Assembly: GCA_950075865.1 (NCBI GenBank)
Contig: CATMVA010000003.1
Location: forward strand, 92,679-156,678
Direction: 5' to 3'
Length of the DNA stretch: 64,000 nt
From: an uncultured Oscillospiraceae bacterium
GTDB lineage: Bacteria > Bacillota > Clostridia > Oscillospirales > Oscillospiraceae
Position 1 is the first letter of the stretch; the number at the start of each line of letters is the position of its first letter. Below, piece by piece: positions 9,021 through 17,877 of this stretch. The notes beneath the pieces were generated by a model. That model did not search any database. It was not told the origin of the DNA and saw nothing but the letters and a program-made list of their open reading frames with translations. The position numbers were made by a program, and so were the translations under genes.

Positions 9021-9500
9021 TTAGAAGTATAGACCGTTGTTCTCCAGCTCGTCGATCAGGTCGCCCAGAATGTCCACATTGTAGGGGGTAATGATGTAAG
9101 TGGACAGGGCCACCTTCTTCACCTTGCCCTCCTGGGCATAGGCGGCGCCGGACAGGAAGTCCAGGATCCGCCGGGACACATCCTTGCTGGTCTGCTCCAG
9201 GTTGAGCACCACGGTCCGCTTCTCCCGGAGATGGTCGGCGATCTCGGCGGCGTTCTCGAACCGGTCGGGTTTCACCAGGACCACCTGGAGCTGAGTGGTA
9301 GTGTGGATATTGACCACCTTGTTGCTCCGCCGCTCCGTGCGGTCAGGCTCAAAGGCCGAGAGGGTCTCGGTCCGGGCCGCCTTCTCCTTGATGGCGGTAC
9401 GGTCCAGTTTGCCAGTGCCCATGGTGTCGAAATCGTCGAAGTCGTCCTCCTCGTCCTCATAAGGCCGGGCGATGCGCTTCAGCTCGTCAAGCAGTCCCAT
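9021..9500 (-). CDS. sepF: Cell division protein SepF
   Basis: The 159-residue protein has an N-terminal amphipathic helix (MGLLDELKRIARPY), an acidic linker, and a C-terminal SepF domain (VVLVKPDRFENAAEIADHL to GDLIDELENNGLYF). SepF anchors FtsZ to the membrane and polymerises into rings. GAGGAGG lies upstream of the ATG. It is 15 bases from divIVA and in the same operon. Confidence 0.95.
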   Translation of the reverse strand: MGLLDELKRIARPYEDEEDDFDDFDTMGTGKLDRTAIKEKAARTETLSAFEPDRTERRSNKVVNIHTTTQLQVVLVKPDRFENAAEIADHLREKRTVVLNLEQTSKDVSRRILDFLSGAAYAQEGKVKKVALSTYIITPYNVDILGDLIDELENNGLYF

Positions 9501-9531
9501 TTTTATTTCCTCCTCAGAAAATTGTAATAAC

Positions 9532-10245
9532 TCATTCGGTCCTCTCTGTCCTCACCCGGGGGCCAAAGAGAGCAGTACCCACTCTCACCAGAGTGGCCCC
9601 CTCCCGGACGGCGTCGGGATAGTCCCCGCTCATCCCCATGGACAGACAGGTGATACCAGAATTATTATCATCCATTTCCCGTTTTATGTCAACAAAAAGT
9701 TGCTTTATTTCCCGGAAAATTTTTTGGCTGCCCCCCTCCGGGAGAGCCGGCGGGACCGCCATCAGCCCCCGCAGCCGCACATGCGGACACTCCAAAGTCT
9801 TCCGGCACAGGGCTTTGACCTCCTCCGGCAGCACTCCGGACTTGCTCTCCTCCCGGCCGATGTTGACTTCGATCAAAATATCCTGCCGAAGGTCCAGCCT
9901 GGCCGCCTCGGCCTCGATAGCCTCCAGAAGCCGGAGGGAATCCACCGACTCGATGAGGTCCACCCGCCCCACCACCTGCCGAACCTTGTTGCGCTGGAGA
10001 TGGCCGATGAAGTGGAGCCCCGCACCGTCGTAGGCGTTTGCCTCCAGATGGGCCGTCATCTCCTGGACCCGGTTTTCCCCGCACACCGTGATCCCTGCGG
10101 CGATGGCCGCCCGGATGGTCTCGTCGGTCTGGGTCTTGGTGGCGGCCACCAGGGTGATCCCGGCCGGGTCCCGGCCCGCCTCCCGGGCGGCTACAGCGAT
10201 CCGTTCCTTTACCGCGCGGATATTCTCTTCCAAGCTCACAGCCAT
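9532..10245 (-). CDS. yggS: YggS/YlmE-family pyridoxal phosphate homeostasis protein
   Basis: About 237 residues forming the PLP-binding TIM barrel of the YggS family. Visible motifs are LVAATKTQ (PLP lysine), GENRVQE, HFIGHLQRNK, VNIGREESKSG and LSMGMSGDYPDAV. These proteins carry PLP without a known reaction and influence PLP and amino-acid balance. They are commonly placed next to sepF. I start at ATG 10245 because family members begin with a sequence like SLEENI; ATG 10266, which overlaps the upstream stop, is an alternative. Confidence 0.92.
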   Translation of the reverse strand: MAVSLEENIRAVKERIAVAAREAGRDPAGITLVAATKTQTDETIRAAIAAGITVCGENRVQEMTAHLEANAYDGAGLHFIGHLQRNKVRQVVGRVDLIESVDSLRLLEAIEAEAARLDLRQDILIEVNIGREESKSGVLPEEVKALCRKTLECPHVRLRGLMAVPPALPEGGSQKIFREIKQLFVDIKREMDDNNSGITCLSMGMSGDYPDAVREGATLVRVGTALFGPRVRTERTE

Positions 10246-10267
10246 CCTCTCTCTTTCCGCCGGCATC

Positions 10268-11554
10268 TCAATCCAGGACCTTTCCGTCCCAGATCTCTCC
10301 ACGGGCCAGGATGACCTCGTCCCCCGCCCGGAGCACCTTTCTCTGCTGGTTCTCAGTCGCATCCTCGCTGAGCAGGGGCTCCACCAGGTAAAAATCCTCC
10401 CCCTGGGCCAGGATGCTCACCGGCTTGCGCTCGGCCGTGACTCCCACCCGCACATAGACGCAGGCCACATTCACCTGTTTGACCTCGCCGGTCTCCTTGT
10501 CGGTCTGCTCCACGGTCTCCACCCGGAGGGCCCCGGTGGGCACCCGGATCCCCGTTCTGCGGACAAAGACCAGCTCCACCGTCTGCCGGCGGAGAAGGGT
10601 GGTGTCGGACAGAAACTTGTTGGAGGAGAGCACTACGGCCACCCTCCCTTGCTGATCCGCTCCGATCTTTTCCACCTTCATATCCACCTCGCCGGCCCAG
10701 TCACGGGAAAAGCGGACGGTCACGGACTCCCCCTCCACCAGCCGGTTGGCCTCCTCCCCGGTGAGGGGGCAGACAAAATACCAGGTGGAGCTGGTGATCA
10801 GCTTGGCCAAAGAGTTTGCGCTCACCGCCCGGCCTTTCTCCTCCATGGCGTCCAGGTCGGCGGGGGTCAGGCTCTCCACCATGTCGGGGGTCAGAATGCT
10901 CTCATACCCGTCCACCTGGCCGGAGAAAATGCCGCTCCCGGTCACGGTGACCCGCCCCACGCTCTCCACGGTCTGAGCCCGGAGCGCGTCGATCTCCCTC
11001 CGGGTGCTGGACAGGGCGGCGGACAGGGCGTCGGCGTCGCCGTTGCGCCTGGCCTGCTGATAGACCGCGCTCCGGAAGGAGGCCGTCTGACTCTCCAGGC
11101 GGGTAAAGTCCCCCGCCTCCACCGCCGCGCGCAGGGTCACCATGGTGTCCAGCACCAGCTGGCCCACGTTGTCTCCCTGCCCGGTGCTGTCGTCATCGGC
11201 GGCGGCCAGTGCCTGGGCAAGCTGGGCCTCCTCGGTCCGCAGCATCTCCAGCCGTTCCGAACGCTCCATGGCCTCGGCGTCGGCGTACAGCAAAGCAACG
11301 GTGGCTCCTGCCGCCACCTTCTCCCCCTCCACGGGGGTGATCCGGACGATCCCCCCCACCTGGCCGGTCAGCACCTGCTCGGAGCGGACCATCCAGCCGG
11401 TAGTCTCCACCGTGTCGTCCAGCTCATAGCCATAGGCTTGCACGGTGGGGTAGGGATCCCGCAGCCCCTTCCAGGCCGCCCCGCCCAGATACAGCAGGAT
11501 GGCCAGGAAGAAGAGGACCATCACGATTCGATTGACCAGAGTGCCTTGCTTCAT
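10268..11554 (-). CDS. HlyD-like membrane fusion protein
   Basis: One N-terminal membrane helix (residues about 10-28) is followed by an extracytoplasmic region. This has a split lipoyl-like hairpin (IVRITPVEGEKVAAGATVALLY), a helical segment, and a beta-rich C-terminal part, as in HlyD-family adaptor proteins. Length is 428 residues. A cognate ABC transporter is not adjacent, so the partner is unknown. It lies between hfq and yggS in a conserved division-gene neighbourhood. Confidence 0.75.
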   Translation of the reverse strand: MKQGTLVNRIVMVLFFLAILLYLGGAAWKGLRDPYPTVQAYGYELDDTVETTGWMVRSEQVLTGQVGGIVRITPVEGEKVAAGATVALLYADAEAMERSERLEMLRTEEAQLAQALAAADDDSTGQGDNVGQLVLDTMVTLRAAVEAGDFTRLESQTASFRSAVYQQARRNGDADALSAALSSTRREIDALRAQTVESVGRVTVTGSGIFSGQVDGYESILTPDMVESLTPADLDAMEEKGRAVSANSLAKLITSSTWYFVCPLTGEEANRLVEGESVTVRFSRDWAGEVDMKVEKIGADQQGRVAVVLSSNKFLSDTTLLRRQTVELVFVRRTGIRVPTGALRVETVEQTDKETGEVKQVNVACVYVRVGVTAERKPVSILAQGEDFYLVEPLLSEDATENQQRKVLRAGDEVILARGEIWDGKVLD

Positions 11555-11585
11555 AAGTTCTCTCTCTTTCGGGGAAACGATGCGC

Positions 11586-11819
11586 TTACGTTATAGGGTC
11601 TGGGGTTAAATCAATAGGATGTACCGGCGCAATGGTGGAGATGGCGTGCTTGTAGATGACCTGCTGCTTTCCATCGGAATCCAGCACCACTACAAAGGGG
11701 TCGAATCCGGTGATCTTGCCCCGCATCTGGAAGCCGTTCATCAAAAACATGGTGACGGGCTCCTGGGCACGGCGGGCGCGGGTGAGAAACAGGTCCTGAA
11801 GGTCATTGGGTTTTGACAT
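11586..11819 (-). CDS. hfq: RNA chaperone Hfq
   Basis: The 77-residue protein carries the Sm1 motif ([22 protein letters not shown]) and the Sm2 motif ([11 protein letters not shown]). Hfq forms hexamers that bind small RNAs and mRNAs. The ATG at 11819 is preferred over 11828 because GAAAGG is then about nine bases upstream. It lies downstream of mutL. Confidence 0.96.
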   Translation of the reverse strand: MSKPNDLQDLFLTRARRAQEPVTMFLMNGFQMRGKITGFDPFVVVLDSDGKQQVIYKHAISTIAPVHPIDLTPDPIT

Positions 11820-11891
11820 GGAAAACATCCTTTCTCTATAAAAGATGTTTCCATAATATACCAGTTATAACGTGAAAACCGTCGAACCCTG

Positions 11892-13925
11892 TCAAACCCG
11901 CCGCTTAAATTGCTTTTCCAGCTGAGCCCTGGGCAGCTCCACGCACACAGGCCTTCCATGTGGGCAGTATTTCACCTCGCCCGACATGACGGCCCGTGTC
12001 ACAGCCTCCAGCTCCTCGGCGGCGTTCTTCCAGCCCCCCTTGATGGCCGCCTTGCAGGCCATGGTGTGCCAGATCTCGTCCATCCGCTCGGTCTCCCCGG
12101 TCTCCCCGGTGAGGGAGAGCCGCCCGGCGATCTCAGTGAGGGCGGCGGGGGCCTGTCCGGCCTCCAGATAATCGGGGACCCGGCGGACCACCAAAGCGCC
12201 ACCCCCGAAGTCCTCCACCTCAAAGCCCGCCTTGTCCAGCTCGGTGGCATAGTCCAGCAGCAGACTGTGTTCCTCGGGGGTGGGGGTAAAGACCACGGGG
12301 GTCAGCAGAAGCTGGGACATGGGGGTATACCCGGCGGAGCGCATCCGGTCAAAGTTCATCCGCTCGTGGGCGGCGTGCTTGTCGATGAGCAGGGCCTTGT
12401 CCCCCTGCTCCACCACCACATAGGTGCGGAAAAGCTCCCCCACAATGCGCCATGGCTGCTCTGGCTCCTCCTCCAAGGTCTGGAAAGCCTGGGAGGGGCG
12501 CGGGGCGGGAGCGCCCCGCGCCACAGTGGGGGTGGCTCGCTCTGCAAGGGTACCCTGCTTTTCCTCCGTAATATTTTTCTTCACCGGCAAAAAATCGGCA
12601 GCGGAGGAAGACAGAGGGACGGTTCTTTTGTCTTGTTCTGAAACCAGTGGGGTGTTTTCTTTTTCCTGCCTCGATCCCGTGGGGCGGGGCGCCCCCGCCC
12701 CGCCAAAAGACAGGGAAGAAGACAAGGGGACGGTTCCTTTGTCTTGGGCGGCAGTCACTCTCCCCATCGTCCCCTTATCCGTCACCGGCGGGACGTCATT
12801 GGCCTTTCGGTCAACGACTGTCCCGGCAGCGGCTTTGCCGCTGCCGGGCGCCGTAAAATCACGCATGGGCAGACTGGTCTGCCGCCCCTCGTCCACATGG
12901 GGATGGAGAGCCTCCTCCGCCGCCTGGGGTCGGGTCCTGTCTCCCCCCAGAGCCGAGAGAACGGCGTAGTAGACCGCCGAGAAGACCGCCCGCTCGGCGC
13001 CGAATTTGACCTCCTGCTTGGTGGGGTGGACGTTCACATCCACCGCGTTGAGCTTCACGGTCAGGTGGAGCACACAGCCGGGGAACTTGCCTACCATCCT
13101 TTGATTGGCGTAGGCCTGCTCCAGGGCTGCCGTCATGGACTGGCTCTTCACATACCGGCCGTTGACAAAGAAGAACTGGTAGCCCCGGTTTCCCCGGCAG
13201 CAGGTGGGCAGGGAGACGAAGCCGGACACACTGATGTCCTCCCCGCTGCCCTCAGCGGGCACAAAACCCAGGGCCAGCTCCCGGCCCAGCACGGCGTACA
13301 GGGCCGAGCGAAGCTGTCCGTCCCCCGGGGTCAGCAGCTCCTGCTTCCCGTCCCGGATAAACTTGAAGGAGACCTCCGGGTGGCTGAGCGCCTGCTTCTG
13401 GACCGCCGAGAAGCAGGCGGCTCCCTCGGCGGCGTCCTTTTTCATGAACTTGAGCCGGGCCGGGGTGTTGAAAAAGAGATCCCGGACCAGCAGGGTGGTG
13501 CCCAGGGGGCAGCCGGTCTCCTCCCGCATCACCACCGTGCCCCCCTCCAGGGTCAGGGAGGTACCCAGGGCGTCCTCCTGCCGCCGGGTGAATAGCTCCA
13601 CCCGTGCCACGGCGGCCACGGCAGCCAGAGCCTCCCCCCGGAAGCCCAGGGTGCCGATGGCCTCCAGGTCGTACTCGGTGCGGATCTTGCTGGTGGCATG
13701 GCGGAGAAAGGCGGTCTCGCACTCCTCGGGGGCGATGCCGCAGCCGTCGTCGGTGATCCGGATGAGGCTCATGCCCCCGTTCTGGATCTCCACAGTCACC
13801 GTATGGGCCCCCGCGTCCACCGCGTTCTCACACAGCTCCTTGACCACGCTGGCCGGCCGCTCCACCACCTCGCCCGCGGCGATCAGATCGGCCACATGGG
13901 GCGCAAGCTCCTGAATATGGGGCAT
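11892..13925 (-). CDS. mutL: DNA mismatch repair protein MutL, with a repeat-expanded linker
   Basis: The N-terminal GHKL ATPase motifs are clear: NAVDAG, DDGCGI and LGFRGEAL within the first 105 residues. The C-terminal dimerisation/endonuclease domain has DKHAAHERMNFD, ACKAAIKGG and CPHGRPV. The first motif departs from the usual DQHAxxExxxxE by K for Q and D for the last E; the metal-binding D, H and E are kept. Total length is 677 residues. The linker (about 335-455) is low complexity and contains translated copies of dispersed repeats. MutL couples MutS mismatch recognition to strand incision. Confidence 0.96.
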   Translation of the reverse strand: MPHIQELAPHVADLIAAGEVVERPASVVKELCENAVDAGAHTVTVEIQNGGMSLIRITDDGCGIAPEECETAFLRHATSKIRTEYDLEAIGTLGFRGEALAAVAAVARVELFTRRQEDALGTSLTLEGGTVVMREETGCPLGTTLLVRDLFFNTPARLKFMKKDAAEGAACFSAVQKQALSHPEVSFKFIRDGKQELLTPGDGQLRSALYAVLGRELALGFVPAEGSGEDISVSGFVSLPTCCRGNRGYQFFFVNGRYVKSQSMTAALEQAYANQRMVGKFPGCVLHLTVKLNAVDVNVHPTKQEVKFGAERAVFSAVYYAVLSALGGDRTRPQAAEEALHPHVDEGRQTSLPMRDFTAPGSGKAAAGTVVDRKANDVPPVTDKGTMGRVTAAQDKGTVPLSSSLSFGGAGAPRPTGSRQEKENTPLVSEQDKRTVPLSSSAADFLPVKKNITEEKQGTLAERATPTVARGAPAPRPSQAFQTLEEEPEQPWRIVGELFRTYVVVEQGDKALLIDKHAAHERMNFDRMRSAGYTPMSQLLLTPVVFTPTPEEHSLLLDYATELDKAGFEVEDFGGGALVVRRVPDYLEAGQAPAALTEIAGRLSLTGETGETERMDEIWHTMACKAAIKGGWKNAAEELEAVTRAVMSGEVKYCPHGRPVCVELPRAQLEKQFKRRV
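12497..12522. repeat. GC-rich palindrome inside mutL linker, copy 1
   Basis: A perfect 10-bp stem (12497-12506 with 12513-12522) lies within coding sequence. It is related to the palindrome at 12681-12704 and to the intergenic copy at 17330-17372. Confidence 0.65.
12610..12632. repeat. 23-bp dispersed repeat in mutL linker, copy 1
   Basis: The unit GACARRGGGACGGTTCYTTT plus GTC occurs here and again at 12721-12743. It has short inverted ends (GAC and GTC). It is read in frame by mutL as DKRTVPLSSS. Confidence 0.7.
12681..12704. repeat. GC-rich palindrome inside mutL linker, copy 2
   Basis: GGCGGGG and CCCCGCC arms form a hairpin. With its flank it matches the copy upstream of mutS over about 25 bases (shared core GGGCGCCC, then GCCCCACG). 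It is read by mutL as GGAGAPRPTG. Confidence 0.65.
12721..12743. repeat. 23-bp dispersed repeat in mutL linker, copy 2
   Basis: This is the second copy of the unit at 12610-12632, with three base differences. It is read in frame by mutL as DKGTVPLSSS. Confidence 0.7.
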
Positions 13926-13947
13926 GAAACGTCACCTCTTTCCTCTC

Positions 13948-14643
13948 TCATACTATAAATAAGATCAGCGCGTTGAGCCCGCCGTGCAAAACCGTGCAGG
14001 CCCACACGCTTCCGCCGTTCTCATAGCACAGGGTCAACGCCGCCGACGTGGGCAGGTAGAGCACCGAAAGCAGCAAAAAACGGGGATCCCCGAAGTCCCA
14101 AGCGTACCGCCACACCATGGAGACGGCGTAGAACAGGGTGACCAGGATCATGGCCATAGGCTTGCTGTACTCCCGGAGCTGTCCGTACAGGAACCCCCGG
14201 TACATGGTCTCCTCCACCAGAGGGATCAGCAGCAGCACAAGGGTCAGGGTAGGCCCCGGCGCCAGCAGGTATTCCTGCGCATATTGCATGGGGATGGGGT
14301 CCGCCACCGGGAAAGGCAGCCTCTGGAGCAGCAGCCGGAGCCCTCCCGCCGCCACCAGCCCCGCCAGAATGGCGTACAGGTTCTCGGGTAGCCAGTCCAC
14401 CAGCCCTACCAGATCCCTCCTGAGCTGGCTCCAGAAGGTAAACAGTGCTAGGAGGAAGAGGACGGCGTAGTAGACCACATTGGCCTCGGCCATCAGGAGT
14501 TCCCCTTTCTCTCCCTCCCCCATGGCCAGTCCTTGGAACCAAGCGTTGAGCCGGGGAAACACGAACAGATAAAGAAGGAAAAGCACCGTGCCCCGCTGCC
14601 GGGCCGACGGGCTCAATTCACTTTTCCAGTTGCGACGGAACAT
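13948..14643 (-). CDS. CPBP-family intramembrane glutamic protease
   Basis: The 231-residue protein has about six to seven hydrophobic segments. The CPBP motifs are present: EETMYRGFLYG (first glutamates) and a later VLHGGLNA with the conserved His. Members (Abi/CAAX-type) cleave peptides or prenylated proteins in the membrane, and some give immunity to bacteriocins. The ATG at 14643 follows AAGGGGGGG; the longer ORF upstream overlaps mutS out of frame and was ignored. Confidence 0.85.
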   Translation of the reverse strand: MFRRNWKSELSPSARQRGTVLFLLYLFVFPRLNAWFQGLAMGEGEKGELLMAEANVVYYAVLFLLALFTFWSQLRRDLVGLVDWLPENLYAILAGLVAAGGLRLLLQRLPFPVADPIPMQYAQEYLLAPGPTLTLVLLLIPLVEETMYRGFLYGQLREYSKPMAMILVTLFYAVSMVWRYAWDFGDPRFLLLSVLYLPTSAALTLCYENGGSVWACTVLHGGLNALILFIV

Positions 14644-14687
14644 GGGCTTCCCCCCCTTCTTACCATATTTTCTTCGGACAGGCCCGC

Positions 14688-17288
14688 TTACCCCAATTCT
14701 TTTTTCCACCGATAAATCAGATTCATGGCCTCGATGGGCGTCAGAGTGTCCACATCCACCGCCCGGAGCTTGTCCTGCAATGCCTGGGCCGCCATGCCCT
14801 CCAGAGAGAACTGGTCGCTCCCGGCTGCCGGGCGCTGCGTCCCCACCGCCCCGGGCTGCCAGTCGTGGGCCTCCAGCTCGGAGAGAATGGCTCTGGCCCG
14901 GGCGATCACCCTGTCGGGCACCCCAGCCAGCTGGGCCACCTCGATGCCGTAGCTGGCCCCGGCGGGACCGGGGACGATCTTCCGGAGGAAGACCACCCCA
15001 TCCTTCTTTTTCTTGGCGGCAATGTTGTAGTTTTTCACCCCGTCGATCTCCCCCTCCAGAGCGGTGATCTCGTGATAGTGGGTGGCGAAAAGGGTCTTGC
15101 ACCCCAGCTTTTTGGGGTCGGCGCAGTACTCCAGCACCGCCCTGGCAATGGCCATGCCGTCATAGGTGGAGGTCCCCCGTCCGATCTCGTCCAGGATAAG
15201 CAGGCTCTTGCCCGTGGCGTTCTTCAGCAGCTCGGCCACCTCGGTCATCTCCACCATGAAGGTGGACTGCCCGGCCGACAGGTCGTCGCTGGCTCCAATG
15301 CGGGTGAACACCCGGTCCACGATGCCGATCCGGGCCGCCCGGGCGGGGACAAAAGACCCCATCTGGGCCATGAGCACCATCAGGGCCACCTGCCGCATAT
15401 AGGTGGATTTTCCCGCCATGTTGGGCCCCGTGATGATGGCCACCCGGTTCTCCCGGTTGTCCAGCCTGGCGTCGTTGGGGACAAAGAGGGTATTCTTGGC
15501 AGCCTTCTCCACCACAGGATGCCGCCCCTCGGTGATCTCAACGGCGTCCGAGAGGTCCACCTGGGGCATACAGTAGTTGTTCTCGGCGGCCACCCGGGCG
15601 AAGGAACACAGCACGTCCACCTGCCCCACGGCGGCGGCCGAACGCTGGATCTCCTCAGCCTTCCCGGCGGCCATCTGCCGCACCTCGGTGAAGAGCTTGT
15701 ACTCCAGCTCCACCACCTGGTCCTGAGCCGTGAGGATGGTGTGTTCCATCTCTTTCAGCTCCGGGGTGATGTACCGCTCGCAGTTCACCAAGGTCTGCTT
15801 GCGGATATAGTTGTCCGGGATGGGCACCGTGTTGGCCTTGCTCACCTCGATATAGTACCCGAACACCCGGTTGAAGCCCACCTTCAGCCGCTGGATGCCG
15901 GTTTTCTCCTTCTCCTGGGCCTCCAGGGCGGCCACCATGTCCTTGCCTCCGGTCAGGATGCCCCGGAGCCGGTCCACCTCGGCGTTGTAGCCCTCCCGGA
16001 TGAATCCTCCTTCCCGCACCGAGAAGGGGGGCTCGTCCACAAAGGCGGCGTCAATGAGCCCCCGCAGTTCGGCAAGGTCGTTCAGCTCCTCCCGGAGCAC
16101 ACTCAGCAGGGAGGAGGACAAAGGGGAGAGCAGCAGCCGCAGGACCGGCAGCTTTCCCAGCCCGCGGGAGAGGGCTACCATGTCCCGTCCCCCGGCGGTG
16201 CCGTAGGCCACCCGGCTGATGAGCCGCTCCAGGTCGGTGACCTCCTTCAGCTCCCGCTCCAGCTCCTGCCGGGCCACCGAGTCCTCCACCAGGTCTTTTA
16301 CCGCCCCCTGGCGCTTGCCGATCTGGGCCGGGGAGAGGAGGGGCCTCTCGATCCAGGAGCGGATGAGCCGGTGTCCCATGGGGGTAGCCGTCTTGTCCAG
16401 CACCCAGAGAAGGCTCCCCTTCTTCTCGCCTCCCCGCAGGGTCTCGGTCAGCTCCAGGTTCCGCCGTGCGGCCAGATCCAGCTCCATGAACTCCCCGGTG
16501 GTGTAATATTGGATCTCGGACATATAGGAAAGGTCGGTCTTCTGTGTGGCGTACAGATAGCCCACCAGAGCCCCCACCGCCCGGACGGCCACTCCGGCCG
16601 TCAGGTCCTCTTTTCCCTTCCGGAACTGCTTTTCCACCGTCCGCCGGGCCTTGTCTGGGTCAAAATCGCTCCCGGTCGCCTTCTCCAGCCGGCAGCCCAG
16701 CCGCTCGTCCAGAAAGCTCCGAAGAGCCGCGTCCTCCCAGGCCTCGGGAGAGAGCAAAGCCTCCCGCGGGGCAAACCGTCCCAGCTCGTTCTCCAGGTGC
16801 TCCCGCCAGGCGCTCCCCTCAAAGCTGGTGCAGGCGGCCTCCCCGGTGGAAAGGTCGGCAAAGCACACCCCTGCCGACTCCCCCTCCAGACACAGGGCGC
16901 ACAGGAAGTTGTTTTTCCCCTCCTCCAGCATGGTCTCCTCAATGACCGTGCCGGGGGTGACGATGCGGATGATGTCCCGCTCCACCAGTCCCTTGGCCGT
17001 GGCCGGGTCCTCCATCTGCTCGCAGATAGCCACCTTGTACCCCTTGGCAATGAGCCGGGAGAGATAGGCATCCACCGAGTGGTAGGGCACCCCGCACATG
17101 GGGGTCTGCTCCTCGGCGGGCCTCCCCCGGTCCCGGGTGGTCAGGGCCAGCTCCAGCTCCTTGGAGGCGATTTTGGCGTCCTCGTTGAACATCTCATAGA
17201 AGTCCCCCAGCCGGAAGAACAGCAGGCAGTCCGGGTGGTCGGCCTTGATTTTATTGTATTGCAGCATCATGGGCGTGCCTTCGGCCAT
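14688..17288 (-). CDS. mutS: DNA mismatch recognition protein MutS
   Basis: This is an 866-residue MutS1 with the N-terminal mismatch-binding motif FFRLGDFYEMF and the Walker A sequence GPNMAGKSTYMRQ (near residue 623). It also has DEIGRGTSTYDG (Walker B) and ATHYHEI. It binds mismatches as an ATP-regulated dimer and recruits MutL. AAGAAGG lies eight bases before the ATG. It is upstream of the CPBP gene and mutL on the same strand. Confidence 0.98.
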   Translation of the reverse strand: MAEGTPMMLQYNKIKADHPDCLLFFRLGDFYEMFNEDAKIASKELELALTTRDRGRPAEEQTPMCGVPYHSVDAYLSRLIAKGYKVAICEQMEDPATAKGLVERDIIRIVTPGTVIEETMLEEGKNNFLCALCLEGESAGVCFADLSTGEAACTSFEGSAWREHLENELGRFAPREALLSPEAWEDAALRSFLDERLGCRLEKATGSDFDPDKARRTVEKQFRKGKEDLTAGVAVRAVGALVGYLYATQKTDLSYMSEIQYYTTGEFMELDLAARRNLELTETLRGGEKKGSLLWVLDKTATPMGHRLIRSWIERPLLSPAQIGKRQGAVKDLVEDSVARQELERELKEVTDLERLISRVAYGTAGGRDMVALSRGLGKLPVLRLLLSPLSSSLLSVLREELNDLAELRGLIDAAFVDEPPFSVREGGFIREGYNAEVDRLRGILTGGKDMVAALEAQEKEKTGIQRLKVGFNRVFGYYIEVSKANTVPIPDNYIRKQTLVNCERYITPELKEMEHTILTAQDQVVELEYKLFTEVRQMAAGKAEEIQRSAAAVGQVDVLCSFARVAAENNYCMPQVDLSDAVEITEGRHPVVEKAAKNTLFVPNDARLDNRENRVAIITGPNMAGKSTYMRQVALMVLMAQMGSFVPARAARIGIVDRVFTRIGASDDLSAGQSTFMVEMTEVAELLKNATGKSLLILDEIGRGTSTYDGMAIARAVLEYCADPKKLGCKTLFATHYHEITALEGEIDGVKNYNIAAKKKKDGVVFLRKIVPGPAGASYGIEVAQLAGVPDRVIARARAILSELEAHDWQPGAVGTQRPAAGSDQFSLEGMAAQALQDKLRAVDVDTLTPIEAMNLIYRWKKELG

Positions 17289-17329
17289 AGGGAAACCTTC
17301 TTTCTTTATTCAAAAAATTCTGTTTCTTC

Positions 17330-17372
17330 GTGGGGCAGGGCGCCCTCGCCCCGCCGCCATGCCGGCGCCCTA
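17330..17372. repeat. Intergenic GC-rich palindromic repeat upstream of mutS
   Basis: Two nested GC-rich inverted repeats occupy the gap between mutS and the XRE gene. The sequence matches, with few changes, the palindrome at 12681-12704 inside mutL. It is probably a REP-like dispersed element. Confidence 0.6.
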
Positions 17373-17386
17373 CAAAAAGCAAACCA

Positions 17387-17596
17387 TTACCTCTTATCCT
17401 TCAGCCCCAGCAGATAATCCGCCGAAACCCCGAAATACCGGGCAAAATCCGCAATAAACGGCGCCATGGGTTCCCTCTCCCCAGCTTCATAACGCTGATA
17501 GGTCGTCCACGCAACCCCCAAAGCATTTGCCGCGTCTATTTGCCGGAGCTTTTTTTCTTTCCGGACTTCTCTCATTCTTTTCCCCAAAATTTCCAT
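17387..17596 (-). CDS. XRE-family HTH transcriptional regulator
   Basis: The 69-residue protein is almost entirely a Cro/C1-type HTH domain (MREVRKEKKLRQIDAANALG, then YQRYEAGEREP). It is divergent from the gene at 17662 across 65 bases that contain two identical 12-bp palindromes, which are its likely operators. It has no sensor domain, so it probably acts as a simple autoregulated repressor. Confidence 0.85.
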   Translation of the reverse strand: MEILGKRMREVRKEKKLRQIDAANALGVAWTTYQRYEAGEREPMAPFIADFARYFGVSADYLLGLKDKR

Positions 17597-17608
17597 ACGA
17601 TCCCCCTA

Positions 17609-17651
17609 TTGACATTCCCATATGGGAGTATTATAATATTCCCATATGGGA
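17609..17651 (+). promoter_or_regulatory. Consensus promoter with two palindromic operators
   Basis: TTGACA (17609-17614) and TATAAT (17632-17637) are spaced by 17 bases, a full consensus promoter. The palindrome TCCCATATGGGA fills most of the spacer (17616-17627) and recurs exactly at 17640-17651, just after the -10, 24 bases apart. Binding to both would block RNA polymerase. An overlapping minus-strand TATAAT (17630-17635) may serve the XRE gene. Confidence 0.85.
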
Positions 17652-17661
17652 GGTTTTTATA

Positions 17662-17877
17662 ATGGATGATTTAATAACCCGTCTTTACTATTTTGTCGAT
17701 GACTTTCTTCCCGTCGTCCCCCATCCCAACGATGCCGAACAGGCCCTGGTGGCCACCCTGACCCCGGAGCAGATGGTCCTGCTTGAAGATTATCAGATGG
17801 AGGTTTTCCGTCGGGACGATGCCGAGCGGCGGGCCCTGTTCACCTTTCTGGTGAAGCTGGGCATCCACATCCCTTAG
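17662..17877 (+). CDS. Small protein under the palindrome-controlled promoter
   Basis: The 71-residue acidic, mostly helical protein starts MDDLITRLYYFVDDFLP. The ATG at 17662 is set by GGGAGG about eight bases upstream; the ORF open further upstream spans the promoter and is not coding. It is not recognised. It is paired with an XRE regulator, which recalls small toxin-antitoxin or phage-remnant units, but no toxin fold is evident. Its stop overlaps the convergent miaB stop by four bases. Confidence 0.7.
   Translation: MDDLITRLYYFVDDFLPVVPHPNDAEQALVATLTPEQMVLLEDYQMEVFRRDDAERRALFTFLVKLGIHIP

Noticed and set aside
14643..15102. Longer start of the CPBP protease at 15102
   Set aside because: The added part is mutS coding sequence in another frame.
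14865..17417. 850-codon plus-strand ORF opposite mutS
   Set aside because: It is antisense to the well-supported mutS gene; high G+C makes long shadow frames rich in Gly, His and Leu.
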